64,000 bases of DNA from Acinetobacter sp. ANC 4470 (GCF_002135335.1 NZ_NEGC01000004.1:248001-312000), one strand, 5' to 3'; positions 1 to 9,001 are shown, numbered from the stretch's first letter. The notes: generated by a model from the sequence alone, not told the origin. Program-made: numbers and translations.

Positions 1-353
1 AACATCTGCTGATAATTTTCTGCGAGTGCACAGCCTAAGGTTGCTACACTCCACAACACTGCCATTAAGGTTAAGCTTTTGACTCGACCAAAACGGTCTG
101 CCAACAATGACAAGGGTAAGGTCAACAAACCTACCATTAATGCCACAATGCCACTCAATAAGCCCAACTGACTATCACTAAGTGCCCATTCACTTTTGAG
201 TAAAGGAAAAACCGCATTTAACACTTGTCGCGACATGTAATCTGAAATGAGCAAACCAAATGTTAAGGCAAAAACTAGCCATGCATAGCGGCGGGGAATA
301 CTGATAGAAGTATCCATACTGCTCGTATGTACTGTATGTTGATGAATACCCAT
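1..353 (-). CDS. MFS transporter, N-terminal part (runs off window)
   Basis: The reverse strand from the ATG at 353 stays open to the window edge. It encodes a short polar N-terminus, then membrane helices and the loop LADRFGRVK, which matches the MFS signature between TM2 and TM3 (G/A-D-R-x-G-R-R/K). This is a member of the major facilitator superfamily, probably an uptake permease of the inner membrane; about 117 residues are inside the window. It lies downstream of, and in the same direction as, a beta-keto-acid cleavage enzyme, a dioxygenase and a quinone oxidoreductase, so import of their substrate is a reasonable inference. Its start region is duplicated upstream (see the repeat at 322-497). 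The substrate cannot be read from the sequence. Confidence 0.8.
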   Translation of the reverse strand, partial: MGIHQHTVHTSSMDTSISIPRRYAWLVFALTFGLLISDYMSRQVLNAVFPLLKSEWALSDSQLGLLSGIVALMVGLLTLPLSLLADRFGRVKSLTLMAVLWSVATLGCALAENYQQM

Positions 354-497
354 ACGACCTCCTTGTATGTTTTTATAATTTCTATATCTAGCTAGTGCAG
401 GATCACGTTACTACTCGTATGAGCTGTATACTTATGGGCATCCACGGCCCCTTGTATTTTTATAATTTCAATCTTGCTAGCTCAGGATCACGTTTCC
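322..497. repeat. imperfect tandem duplication over the start of the MFS gene
   Basis: Two adjacent diverged copies, about 322-408 and 414-497. Both begin CTCGTATG, contain CTTGTATNTTTTTATAATTT-like text and end with CAGGATCACGTT. The proximal copy holds the MFS start codon (351-353). The distal copy holds a vestigial ATG in the matching place on the minus strand (CAT within GGGCATCCAC near 438-442). It looks like an old local duplication of the gene's 5' end and leader. Confidence 0.6.
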
Positions 498-513
498 ACC
501 TAGAAACGTGATC
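486..513 (-). terminator. hairpin after the beta-keto-acid cleavage gene
   Basis: An 11-bp perfect inverted repeat (GATCACGTTTC / GAAACGTGATC) with a 6-base loop lies 17 bases beyond the stop codon at 530. No T-run follows on the minus strand, so it may only attenuate transcription or protect the mRNA 3' end before the MFS gene. Confidence 0.4.
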
Positions 514-529
514 ATTACTCTTACACGAC

Positions 530-1630
530 TTATGCTGAATACTTAAGTTTAGATTCCTTTGTACTCACGCCATCAGTACGTAGAGGAATTCCCCTTTGTC
601 CAGGTTGACGATTCGGTGACATACCATTTGCAATTAATGTTTCTTCAATACTATCGTACTGCACCCCAATACGATAAATTTCACGCGCTTCTTGACCTGA
701 CGCAATTTCACGCCCTAACTCATGTGCAACACGTACGGTTTGCTCAATTTGCTGTACTGATGTAAAGCGCTTACCATGCTGATCAATAATGGTGTCTTCA
801 GTCCCTACACGTGGATGCATCCCCATAGCCAGAGCCATGGTATTAAAAGGCAATACGTTCTTGAACAACGACTCAGCAGTCAAGCTACAGCCATCTGGTG
901 CACGATGGATAAAGTTGAAGAAGTTAAACGGATTTGGACCATCGAAACCACCCGCAATCCCAATCCAAGTCAGGTTCAATGGGCCAGTATAAATACCCTT
1001 ACGAACTAGACGCTCAAGGGTTTCTAAAGCATGAATACCTGTTAGTTGAAAATGCGGCTGAATGCCAGAAGCCTGTAAGCGACGCAGATGTTCTTCAACC
1101 CAACCCGGTCCTGCTGGTACAGTCATTTCACGATAGGCAGCGAAGGTTGCTGGCTCACCCAACGTCGTTCCAGCAATATATTCTGGTGGAATTACCTCGG
1201 TGATATTCATTTGTGTCGTATTGATTGCTATAGTGACTTGATCTGGTTTTGGGGTCAGATCAGCCAGCATATGTCGAGCTTCATCACTTAACCACAGTGC
1301 AGCTTCACCTTCGCTTTCCGGTGCAAAGGAAATCGAACCGCCCACTTGAATAATCATATCAGGCACTGCTTCACGCACACCAGCAATCAGTTCGTTAAAC
1401 TTTGACAGTCGTTTAGAACCTTTACCATCCAACTCCCGTACATGCAAATGCAATACCGTCGCACCAGCTTCGTAGCAATCCACAGCTTTTTGTATTTGCT
1501 CTTCCATCGTTACAGGAATGTCTTCTGGAAAATCTTCTGGCATCCACTCAGGCCCATAAGGCGCAACAGTAATTACCACTTTTTCCATATTTTCTGGGTG
1601 CAAGGAATCATCAAAGAATTGCATACGCAT
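530..1630 (-). CDS. beta-keto acid cleavage enzyme (BKACE, DUF849 family)
   Basis: 366 residues resembling the BKACE family (3-keto-5-aminohexanoate cleavage enzyme, Kce), a zinc-dependent TIM-barrel that splits a beta-keto acid with acetyl-CoA to give acetoacetate plus a new CoA thioester. The metal-binding HLHVR motif is at residues 61-65, after a beta-strand and the EAGATVL segment. A C-terminal GTED segment and the overall length also fit the family. BKACE enzymes use many different keto acids, and substrate specificity cannot be read by eye. The gene is 54 bases downstream of a Fe(II)/2-oxoglutarate dioxygenase and is followed by an MFS permease, so it likely acts in a small catabolic route. 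Known family roles include lysine fermentation and dehydrocarnitine cleavage; neither pathway's other genes are present here. Confidence 0.85.
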   Translation of the reverse strand: MRMQFFDDSLHPENMEKVVITVAPYGPEWMPEDFPEDIPVTMEEQIQKAVDCYEAGATVLHLHVRELDGKGSKRLSKFNELIAGVREAVPDMIIQVGGSISFAPESEGEAALWLSDEARHMLADLTPKPDQVTIAINTTQMNITEVIPPEYIAGTTLGEPATFAAYREMTVPAGPGWVEEHLRRLQASGIQPHFQLTGIHALETLERLVRKGIYTGPLNLTWIGIAGGFDGPNPFNFFNFIHRAPDGCSLTAESLFKNVLPFNTMALAMGMHPRVGTEDTIIDQHGKRFTSVQQIEQTVRVAHELGREIASGQEAREIYRIGVQYDSIEETLIANGMSPNRQPGQRGIPLRTDGVSTKESKLKYSA

Positions 1631-1684
1631 CTCCTATTATATTTTAAAAATTATCAATCAGATAGAGTTATTCAAACCATAAGG

Positions 1685-2533
1685 TTAGTAGGTTCGATCA
1701 CCAATAATGGCTGCTCGTTCCATTTTTCGATGGCAAGCAGGATAATCCATCACGGCATAATGTTGCGTGCTGCGATTATCCCAAATTGCAATGCTGTTAG
1801 GTTTCCAACGCCAACGTACTTGATATTCCGGAATAGATGCTTGGGATATTAAGTAGCGCAATAGATCCGCTGCACCAGGGTTTGCATCTTGTCCGAATCT
1901 CACGCGTTCAGGTGTATGATAATTACTGATATGCGTCGTATAACTGTTGACGAACAGTACTTTTTCACCTGTTTCAGGATGAGTACGTACCACAGGGTGC
2001 TCAGCATCAGGATATTGAGCTTTAAGTGCCAAACGTTTTTCGATGGGCATTGCCGCACCAAAACTGGCTTCTATACTGTGACGTGCGCGTAAACCATCGA
2101 TTTTTCTCTTTACATCTTCGGGCAAGTTTTCATAAGCTTGCACCATATTTGTCCACATTGTGTCTCCACCGACTGGTGGACATTCAACACAACGTAACAC
2201 AGCTCCCATCGGCGGTGCCTCACGCCAAGTAGCATCAGTATGCCATGCATTTTCATACCGTTCTCGCGGTTGATCAGGTCTTTTATAGATCTGTACCAAT
2301 CCTGGGTTTTCTGGGTTACTTCCAAGTACAGGATGGTCTTCTAGCGCCCCAAAGCGTTTTGCAAATGCAACATGCTCAGCCCCAGTCAACGGTTGATCTC
2401 GTAAGAACAAAACACGATGTTTAAGCAATTGCGTGCGAATTTCGGCAAACAGACCATCATCATGAATCGCATCTGCCAGACTAATACCGCGCAGCTCTGC
2501 GCCAATATGACAAGTTAGTTGTTCAATTTGCAT
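1685..2533 (-). CDS. TauD/TfdA family Fe(II)/2-oxoglutarate dioxygenase
   Basis: 282 residues, the normal TauD length. The iron-binding facial triad is visible: H98-x-D100 in the segment AWHTDATW and the distal H258 in STQHYAV, followed by arginines at about 269 and 273 that in TauD bind the 2-oxoglutarate carboxylate. TauD/TfdA enzymes hydroxylate a carbon next to a heteroatom, often releasing sulfite, a phenol or an amine. Typical substrates include taurine, alkyl sulfates and 2,4-D-type ethers. No taurine ABC genes (tauABC) lie next to it. It sits between a quinone oxidoreductase (24 bases upstream) and a BKACE gene (54 bases downstream), so it probably makes the alcohol or ketone used by those enzymes. 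The cofactor class is clear; the substrate is unknown. Confidence 0.88.
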   Translation of the reverse strand: MQIEQLTCHIGAELRGISLADAIHDDGLFAEIRTQLLKHRVLFLRDQPLTGAEHVAFAKRFGALEDHPVLGSNPENPGLVQIYKRPDQPRERYENAWHTDATWREAPPMGAVLRCVECPPVGGDTMWTNMVQAYENLPEDVKRKIDGLRARHSIEASFGAAMPIEKRLALKAQYPDAEHPVVRTHPETGEKVLFVNSYTTHISNYHTPERVRFGQDANPGAADLLRYLISQASIPEYQVRWRWKPNSIAIWDNRSTQHYAVMDYPACHRKMERAAIIGDRTY

Positions 2534-2557
2534 AAGAATTCCTTTCCAATTACAAAC

Positions 2558-3544
2558 TTAAATGACAAAAATTGATGAGCCTATAGTTTTACGTGCTTCT
2601 AAGTCTTGATGCGCTTGTACTGCATCTTTCAGCTCATAGCGCTGATTAATTTCAATTTTGATTCGACCATGGCTAACATGATCAAATAACTCATTTGCTA
2701 GTTCCCTTTTCTCAGCAGGGTCAGCGATGTAATCAGCCAAAGCTGGACGTGTGATATACAGTGAGCCTTTCATTGCCAGTAATACAGGATCAAAGGCAGG
2801 GATTGGGCCAGAAGCTGTGCCCACACAGACCAACAAGCCACGGCGTTTTAGGGAATCGAGCGAGCCCATAAAGGTATCTTTACCCACGCTATCAAAGACC
2901 ACGTTGACACCCACACCATTGGTTAATTCACGTACACGCTGAGCGACATCTTCATGGCTATAATTGATGACATGATCACAACCATGCGCTCGTGCTACGG
3001 CAGCTTTTTCTTCTGAAGATGTTGTACCTATCACTGTAAGACCCAGTAATTTAGCCCACTGTGAAACAATCAAACCGACCCCGCCAGCAGCGGCATGCAA
3101 TAAAATGCTGTCGCCCGGTTTAAAGTCATAAATACGGCGCATCAAATAAGCTGCTGTTAGCCCGCGCATGGTCATTGCTGCGGCAGTTTCACATGAAATT
3201 TCTTCAGGCAATTTAATCAATGCATCTGCTGAAATCAGCCGTTTGGTACTGTAAGCGCCTAAAGTATTTAAAAATCCAGTGTAAGTGACCCGATCACCCA
3301 CAACAAATTGGGTAACTCCCTCACCCACAGCTTCTACAACACCTGATGCTTCCACACCCATACCATTCGGCATTGGGATTTTGTAAGTACCATTACGGAA
3401 ATAAGTATCAGCATAATTCAAACCGACAGCGACCTGACGCAGGCGTACTTCCCCCAAACCAGGGTTACCCACTTCTACATCTTCATAGCGCATTACTTCA
3501 GGTGTTCCTGTTCCATAGAACCGTATAGCTTTAGTCAACGTCAT
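2558..3544 (-). CDS. NADPH:quinone oxidoreductase (zinc-free MDR family)
   Basis: About 328 residues with the start at 3544, which gives MTLTKAIRFYG and matches the length and N-terminus of E. coli QorA. The frame is open to 3589, but the extra 15 residues have no family counterpart. A GroES-like domain is followed by a Rossmann domain with the AAAGGVG nucleotide loop. The zinc-binding cysteines of alcohol dehydrogenases are absent. The family reduces quinones or activated alkenes with NADPH. It is the first gene of the minus-strand cluster, 24 bases before the dioxygenase, and could reduce an intermediate of that pathway; that is inference from position. Confidence 0.85.
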   Translation of the reverse strand: MTLTKAIRFYGTGTPEVMRYEDVEVGNPGLGEVRLRQVAVGLNYADTYFRNGTYKIPMPNGMGVEASGVVEAVGEGVTQFVVGDRVTYTGFLNTLGAYSTKRLISADALIKLPEEISCETAAAMTMRGLTAAYLMRRIYDFKPGDSILLHAAAGGVGLIVSQWAKLLGLTVIGTTSSEEKAAVARAHGCDHVINYSHEDVAQRVRELTNGVGVNVVFDSVGKDTFMGSLDSLKRRGLLVCVGTASGPIPAFDPVLLAMKGSLYITRPALADYIADPAEKRELANELFDHVSHGRIKIEINQRYELKDAVQAHQDLEARKTIGSSIFVI

Positions 3545-3950
3545 TTTCCAATCCATATTTTGGTTATTATTCAGTGCCTGAAAAAGCAATAACTCAAACT
3601 ACAATATATGGATACACACCACTTTACATATGACGACATCCACTTATCCTTTTACGACAATGGCATTTGAGAATTGATGATAGAACATTCAGAAACTCAG
3701 CTTTTAAAATTATTTTTTCTTCTAAATTAATAAATTAAACAGGCTTTGTTGCACAAATATTTAATAATCAAAGCTTGCCTATATGACTCAAATCCAAGAC
3801 CCAACTTGGGTATGAAGTCTACCTAATTCAGTGAATCTATTTAAAACGGCTATTGTACTCAGTATTTGTGGGTATATTTTCCAAATTTTTACCCACTGAA
3901 AGCAAAAACAGGGGCACATTGCATTGGATAGCTTCGGACAAATAAGGCAA
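3545..3950. other. intergenic region before the dioxygenase cluster
   Basis: AT-rich and without a credible gene. It should hold the promoter of the minus-strand quinone oxidoreductase unit. ATCCATAT (about 3554) and ATATGGAT (about 3606) form a widely spaced inverted repeat just upstream of that gene and could be an operator. An IS-end-like sequence lies at 3742-3757. I see no convincing -35/-10 pair. Confidence 0.4.
3742..3757 (+). mobile_element. possible solitary IS5/IS903-type terminal repeat
   Basis: GGCTTTGTTGCACAAA resembles the ends of IS903-group elements of the IS5 family common in Acinetobacter. No matching inverted copy or transposase reading frame is visible nearby, so at most this is a relic end. 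The resemblance is from memory and was not verified. Confidence 0.25.
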
Positions 3951-3988
3951 TAAAAAAGCCCTTAAACATTGAGTTTAAAGGCTTTTTT
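3951..3988 (-). terminator. terminator of ssrA
   Basis: The stem GCCTTTAAAC / GTTTAAGGGC, with one mismatch and a 5-base loop, is followed on the minus strand by six T. It lies about 30 bases past the tmRNA 3' end. A T-run also exists on the plus side, so it may work in both directions. Confidence 0.8.
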
Positions 3989-4019
3989 ACATTCAGTCGA
4001 ACTGCTCTGAATTGAATTT

Positions 4020-4378
4020 TGGTGGAGGTGGCGGGAGTTGAACCCGCGTCCGCCAGCATTACGCTCGAGAATACTACATGCTTAGATATCGTCTATTGTT
4101 TTAACTCTTTGTGACCCGACGAACAGGATACAAATCGCGATCCTCTTAATTTAGTACAAAACCCCGAGGCTTGGTTTTATACGGCCTTGTGTGCGTGCGC
4201 TTCAGTCGGACTCTCTAACCACAAGTATTCAGAGAGACGGACAAGCTGCCCTTAGGCAGCTAGAGCGTATGATTCGTCGTTTGCGACTAAAAAATGCAAA
4301 TTTGATTTACGAGAGAAAATGCGCTCTCGGCATGCATCTATGAGTTTCATCACCAGCGTCGAAGCCAGAAACACCCCC
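4020..4378 (-). ncRNA. ssrA: tmRNA (transfer-messenger RNA)
   Basis: The minus strand begins GGGGGTGTTTCTGGCTTCGA near 4378 and ends with a tRNA-like T-arm (GGTTCAACTCCCGCC) and an encoded CCA at 4020-4022, about 359 nt in one piece. The resume codon and tag reading frame lie at 4252-4284 and encode ANDESYALAA followed by TAA, ending in the LAA degradation signal. tmRNA frees ribosomes stalled on broken mRNAs and marks the nascent peptide for ClpXP/ClpAP proteolysis with SmpB. smpB is not in this window. The unit has its own downstream terminator at 3951-3988. Confidence 0.97.
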
Positions 4379-4509
4379 AAACTACAGCGCAATCATAGCA
4401 TAAATGTCAAAAATTACGATATATTTTCTAAACATTTACATAACTAGATGCGTTTAGTTACATAATTGAGCTAATATTTTACTTTTCAAGTCTAATCATA
4501 GAAAAATTT

Positions 4510-5994
4510 ATGAGTTATTTACTTGCACTCGATCAGGGGACGACATCTAGTCGTGCAATTATTTTCAATGAACATGGAAAAGTTCAAGCAACGGCTCAAC
4601 GTGAAACCTACATTAAAACACCGCATTCGGGTTGGGTTGAACAAGACGCTCAAGAAATCTGGACAACACAAATCGCAGTGGTACAACAGGCTCTGGCATC
4701 GGCTCGCATTTTGGCCAAAGACATTAAAGCGATTGGACTGACCAACCAGCGGGAAACCACCATCGTTTGGGATAAACGAAACAGTAAGCCCCTATCCCCT
4801 GCAATTATTTGGCAAGACCGCCGTGCAACGGAGTGGTGTAACCAGCTCACACTACAAAATTTGCAGGATAAAATTCACCGTAAAACAGGTTTACGCATCG
4901 ACCCCTATTTCAGTGCAGGAAAATTGGTTTGGTTACTGGAAAATGTAGCAGATTTACGGGATCTTGCTGAACAAGGGCATGTCGCTTTTGGTACGGTTGA
5001 TAGTTGGTTAATGTGGAATCTTACTCAAGGTGCTGAACACGTCATTGAAGCCAGTAATGCTTCACGAACCATGCTAATGAATCTACAGACTCAACAGTGG
5101 GATGAAGAGTTACTTGAACTATTTAATATCCCCCATTCTGTTTTACCTAAAATTATTTCATCCGATACCTATGTAGCAGATACTGCAACAGGTTTACTGG
5201 GTGCCAATATTCCGATTACGGGTATTTTAGGGGATCAACAATCTGCTTTATTTGGTCAATCTTGCTTTGAAATTGGCACAGCGAAAAATACCTATGGCAC
5301 GGGTTGTTTTATGCTGTTTAACACAGGGCATGAAGTTCAATTTAGTGAGAATAAATTACTCAGCACACTGGCTTGGAAATGCCAAAATCAAACCACCTAT
5401 GCCCTTGAAGGCAGTGTGTTTATGGCAGGTGCCATTGTGCAATGGTTACGTGATGGTTTAGGCATTATTCAGCATAGTAATGAAGTCGAAAAGCTGGCTT
5501 GCCAAGTCAAAGACACCGATGGAGTGGTCTTGGTTCCGGCCTTTACAGGACTGGGAGCCCCCCACTGGGATAGCGATGCACGTGCCTTGCTTTGTGGGAT
5601 GTCGCGTGGCACCAATAAAGCCCATATTGCACGAGCAGCCTTGGAATCCATTGCTTTCCAAGTTTCCGATGTTTTAACTGCAATGCAATCTGATATTGCG
5701 CACCCCTTGAAAGAATTGCGTGTCGATGGTGGTGCCAGTCAAAATGATATGTTGATGCAATTCCAAGCCGACATTCTGAATGTTCCCGTACTTCGCCCAA
5801 AAATGTTGGAGTCTACGGCATGGGGTGCTGCGGCTATGGCAGGTTTAAAATCTGGAATTTTTTCCAATATGTCTGAAATTTCAGAATCGTGGCAACTAGA
5901 TCGTGCCTTTGAACCCAATATGGGTATTGAGCAACGCCAATTTCATTTAAACCAATGGAAAACGGCTTTAAAACGGTCAAAATCGGACATTTAA
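4510..5994 (+). CDS. glpK: glycerol kinase
   Basis: 494 residues, the standard length for GlpK of the FGGY carbohydrate kinase family. The N-terminal phosphate loop reads LALDQGTTSSRAI. Further family segments are GWVEQDAQEIW, GLTNQRETT, IWQDRRA and the C-terminal DGGASQNDMLMQFQADIL. The enzyme phosphorylates glycerol to sn-glycerol 3-phosphate in the cytoplasm, feeding lipid synthesis and glycolysis. No glpF or glpD is adjacent, so it forms a single-gene unit closed by the hairpin at 5997-6034. Glycerol-3-phosphate repression or allosteric sites are not evident from sequence alone. Confidence 0.96.
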   Translation: MSYLLALDQGTTSSRAIIFNEHGKVQATAQRETYIKTPHSGWVEQDAQEIWTTQIAVVQQALASARILAKDIKAIGLTNQRETTIVWDKRNSKPLSPAIIWQDRRATEWCNQLTLQNLQDKIHRKTGLRIDPYFSAGKLVWLLENVADLRDLAEQGHVAFGTVDSWLMWNLTQGAEHVIEASNASRTMLMNLQTQQWDEELLELFNIPHSVLPKIISSDTYVADTATGLLGANIPITGILGDQQSALFGQSCFEIGTAKNTYGTGCFMLFNTGHEVQFSENKLLSTLAWKCQNQTTYALEGSVFMAGAIVQWLRDGLGIIQHSNEVEKLACQVKDTDGVVLVPAFTGLGAPHWDSDARALLCGMSRGTNKAHIARAALESIAFQVSDVLTAMQSDIAHPLKELRVDGGASQNDMLMQFQADILNVPVLRPKMLESTAWGAAAMAGLKSGIFSNMSEISESWQLDRAFEPNMGIEQRQFHLNQWKTALKRSKSDI

Positions 5995-5996
5995 TT

Positions 5997-6034
5997 AAAA
6001 CTGTCTCTGCATTTTAGATGTAGAGACAGTTTTA
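5997..6034 (+). terminator. bidirectional terminator between glpK and the emrB-like gene
   Basis: AAAACTGTCTCT and AGAGACAGTTTT pair around a short loop. There are T-rich tails on both strands. It lies directly after the glpK stop and before the convergent emrB-like stop at 6047. Confidence 0.8.
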
Positions 6035-6046
6035 TAAACAACGCGA

Positions 6047-7576
6047 TTAATGCATAGGTTGACCACTAACACCAGCTTTAGGTTTAGGGCACAGCCAAAT
6101 GATTAATCCAGCAAAAACAAAAACCATCGATAAGATTAAAAACACATGGTTTGCTGACAAAGTTAAGGCTTCTTTATCCACCAAACTGGAAATATAACCC
6201 AAAGCACCATCTGAGCTCATTCCACTTTGCATCAAAGTGCTTTGTGTACTTTCAGGATGTAAATTGCTCACCATTTCACTGCGTGCAACTTTGGCTTGAT
6301 CATCCCACATGGTCACTGCAATGGATGCGCCAATTGCCCCCGCCATGGTTCTTAAAAAATTCATTAGTCCTGCGGCAGATGCCATTTCATGGGGTTTGAC
6401 TGAAGCCAACGCCATATTCGACAATGGAATAAAGAAAAATGGTACGGCAAAACCCTGTAAAATTTGCGGCAATGCCAATGCCATAAAATCAGCATCAGTA
6501 GTCCAGAATGATCGCATCAGGGTCACAACACCCAATAACATCAGACCAAAACAGGCCAAAGCACGTTGATCATATTTGGTGGCCATTTTCGCCACAATCG
6601 GTGACATCATTAAGCTACCAAAGCCCATGGTTGCAGTGAGGTAACCTGCCCATGTTGCGGTATAGCCCAAGTTAATTTGCACCCACTGTGGTATTAGTAC
6701 AATACTGGCAAAGAATGCACCAAAGGCAAAGGCAAGCGACAAAACTGAAATGGTAAAACCACGGTAGCGAAAGATTTGAATATTCACCACGGGATGCTGT
6801 TCGGTCAGTTCCCAAATAATAAAAACAATCAGCCCGACCACGGTAATGATGGCTAAAGCACAAATAAAAGCACTATTAAACCAATCATTTTCATGCCCTA
6901 GATCCAGCATCAACTGCAATGCACCAATCCAGATAATCAGCAAAAACAATCCAATACTATCAATTCTAATTTTTGAAATAACTGTTTCAGCAGGTTTTAA
7001 TAAGCGTAATGCTGCAACAGCACAAAAAATTCCGACCGGAATATTGATAAAGAAAATCCAGTGCCAAGATAAATTATCACTAATTGAACCGCCTAAAATA
7101 GGGCCCAGAATAGGTCCAACAACCGTAGTCATCGCCCACATACCCATGGCTTGGGATTGTTTTTCTGGAGGGAAAATACGCATCAACAAGGTTTGGCTGA
7201 GCGGCATAATTGGCCCACCAAATAACCCCTGTCCAATACGGCACATGACCAGCATTTCTAAACTGGTCGATAATCCGCATAAAACCGAAAAAATAGTAAA
7301 GCCAATCAAACTAATGATAAACAGCCTGACTGCACCAAAACGTCCTGCCAACCATCCAGTTAATGGAACACAAATTGCTTCGGCAACGGCATAGGAGGTA
7401 ATCACCCATGTGCCTTGTGAACTTGAAACGGCTAAACTGCCAGTAATATGTGGCACTGAAACATTGGCAATGGTCATATCCAATACGACCATAAAGTTAG
7501 CCAATGCCAGCACAAAAGCAGCAAGGATGAGGCGTCCCCCTTTGAGGTCGCCAAATGGTACGTAGTTATTATTCAT
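6047..7576 (-). CDS. emrB: DHA2-family multidrug efflux permease, EmrB-like
   Basis: 509 residues with about 14 hydrophobic helices, the size of the DHA2 (QacA/EmrB) drug:proton antiporters. The N-terminal half has VLDMTIANVSVPHI and GWLAGRFGAVRLF, matching the DHA2 motifs for helix 1 and the TM2-3 loop. WHWIFFINIPVG matches the conserved segment near TM6. It begins 6 bases after the stop of the upstream membrane fusion protein gene, so the two are co-transcribed. Together with an outer-membrane TolC-type channel encoded elsewhere it would export hydrophobic toxic compounds. Substrates cannot be told from the sequence. Confidence 0.88.
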   Translation of the reverse strand: MNNNYVPFGDLKGGRLILAAFVLALANFMVVLDMTIANVSVPHITGSLAVSSSQGTWVITSYAVAEAICVPLTGWLAGRFGAVRLFIISLIGFTIFSVLCGLSTSLEMLVMCRIGQGLFGGPIMPLSQTLLMRIFPPEKQSQAMGMWAMTTVVGPILGPILGGSISDNLSWHWIFFINIPVGIFCAVAALRLLKPAETVISKIRIDSIGLFLLIIWIGALQLMLDLGHENDWFNSAFICALAIITVVGLIVFIIWELTEQHPVVNIQIFRYRGFTISVLSLAFAFGAFFASIVLIPQWVQINLGYTATWAGYLTATMGFGSLMMSPIVAKMATKYDQRALACFGLMLLGVVTLMRSFWTTDADFMALALPQILQGFAVPFFFIPLSNMALASVKPHEMASAAGLMNFLRTMAGAIGASIAVTMWDDQAKVARSEMVSNLHPESTQSTLMQSGMSSDGALGYISSLVDKEALTLSANHVFLILSMVFVFAGLIIWLCPKPKAGVSGQPMH

Positions 7577-7582
7577 AAGCCA

Positions 7583-8728
7583 CTACTTCGAAGCGAGGTT
7601 AATTTTCGCTTCCATAGATAAGCCTACACGTAAAGGATGCTCGGCTAATTCTTTAGGATCAAGCGCAATTCGTACAGGTAAACGCTGCACCACTTTAATC
7701 CAGTTACCTGTGGCATTTTGTGCAGGAATTAAAGCAAATGCTGAACCTGTTCCACCTGAAAATCCAACAACCGTGCCATGAAACTCAACCTCATCACCAT
7801 ATAAGTCAGAGGTCAGTACGGCTTTCTGCCCTGCTTTAACTTTGGCCAATTGGCTCTCCTTAAAGTTAGCATCGACATACAGTTTGGAAATAGGCACCAA
7901 CATCATTAACACTGTACCCGGTGCGATACGTTGTCCAACTTGAATATTGCGACGTGCAATCACCCCATCAAACGGCGCTTTAATTTCGGTACGTTCTAAA
8001 TCAAGGATGGCTTGTTTCAAACGTGCTTGTGCAATCAATACATCTGGCGTCGAGGTTTCATTACTGCCACGGATCAAGGCTTCATTGGCAGCCAAAGTAC
8101 TTTGTGCCGCTTTTTGACTGGATTGTGCTTGTGCTAAACCTGCTTTCGCTAAATCAAAACCTGCTTGTGCATTACTTACAGCACTTTGCGCAGTACTCAA
8201 TTCTTCTTTGGAAATTGCCCCAGATGCACTGAGTTGACTACGGCGAGCCAAGTCATTTTGCGCTTTATTCAGCTCTGCTTGTGCTTTAGCCGCCTGTGCT
8301 TCTGCACTATGAATCCCGTCATCACTAACAAAAACTTGAGAATTTAAAGCACTGCTATTGGCTTGCGTTTGTTTGTATTGACGTTGTGCTTTCATCAATT
8401 CGGCCTGTGCCTGTGCCAGTGCAATTTCAGCATCACGCACATTTACACGCACCAATACATCACCTTTTTTGACTTGTTGGGTGTCACTGACCATCACATC
8501 CAAAACCTGCCCACTGACCATAGAGGTAATTGATGCGGTTTCTGCACCGACATAAGCATTTTCGGTACTGACGGAGTGATTAAAAAACAAAGTCCATACC
8601 GCATATGCAACAGCAGCAATAATGAGTATCAATGCGACAATGCTTAAAGCTTTCTTTCGTTTTACTTTTAGAGCAGCATCCGAAATTTGTTCATCTGGTT
8701 CTGGCAAGGTGTTTTGAGCATCTGTCAT
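7583..8728 (-). CDS. emrA: HlyD-family membrane fusion protein, EmrA-like
   Basis: 381 residues from the ATG at 8728, which has AGGA about 8 bases upstream; a further in-frame ATG at 8746 lacks a ribosome binding site. There is an acidic cytoplasmic N-terminus, one transmembrane helix (about residues 25-45), a biotinyl-lipoyl-like half, a long Ala/Gln-rich coiled coil (about 90-215, rich in AQA and KAQ heptads), the second lipoyl half (IKAPFDGVIARRNIQVGQRI) and a beta-barrel domain. This is the periplasmic adaptor of the efflux pair and is the first gene of the two-gene operon with emrB. Confidence 0.88.
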   Translation of the reverse strand: MTDAQNTLPEPDEQISDAALKVKRKKALSIVALILIIAAVAYAVWTLFFNHSVSTENAYVGAETASITSMVSGQVLDVMVSDTQQVKKGDVLVRVNVRDAEIALAQAQAELMKAQRQYKQTQANSSALNSQVFVSDDGIHSAEAQAAKAQAELNKAQNDLARRSQLSASGAISKEELSTAQSAVSNAQAGFDLAKAGLAQAQSSQKAAQSTLAANEALIRGSNETSTPDVLIAQARLKQAILDLERTEIKAPFDGVIARRNIQVGQRIAPGTVLMMLVPISKLYVDANFKESQLAKVKAGQKAVLTSDLYGDEVEFHGTVVGFSGGTGSAFALIPAQNATGNWIKVVQRLPVRIALDPKELAEHPLRVGLSMEAKINLASK

Positions 8729-8934
8729 GATTATTCCTACATCCAACAGACTTGGTCACCACATATCATAGATGTTGTTTTGATCGAGATAAAACGAACA
8801 GCTATAAAAACCATCCATGTGATGCGATGGTGTCGATGAGAAAGTCATTTTTTATTTAATATTGATGGCGCATTTTAATAACAAAAAATCATGATGCGAG
8901 AATAAAAATGTAACTCACCAGTCTTTAAAATGAT

Positions 8935-8964
8935 TTTGGCATTGAATTGTCATTCAATGCCAAA
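8935..8964. terminator. strong hairpin after the thioesterase gene
   Basis: TTTGGCATTGAA and TTCAATGCCAAA form a 12-bp perfect stem with a 6-base loop. There is no clear T-run on the minus strand side. It is placed to end transcription of the thioesterase gene (stop at 9002), but it may be an mRNA-stabilising structure instead. Confidence 0.5.
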
Positions 8965-9001
8965 TAAATCTTTCAGTTTTTTTAATTCTAACCTTACAAA
9001 C

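Noticed and set aside
6846..7394. 182-codon plus-strand frame inside the emrB-like gene
   Set aside because: Long, but exactly antisense to well-conserved DHA2 transporter sequence; it has no own ribosome binding site or domain.
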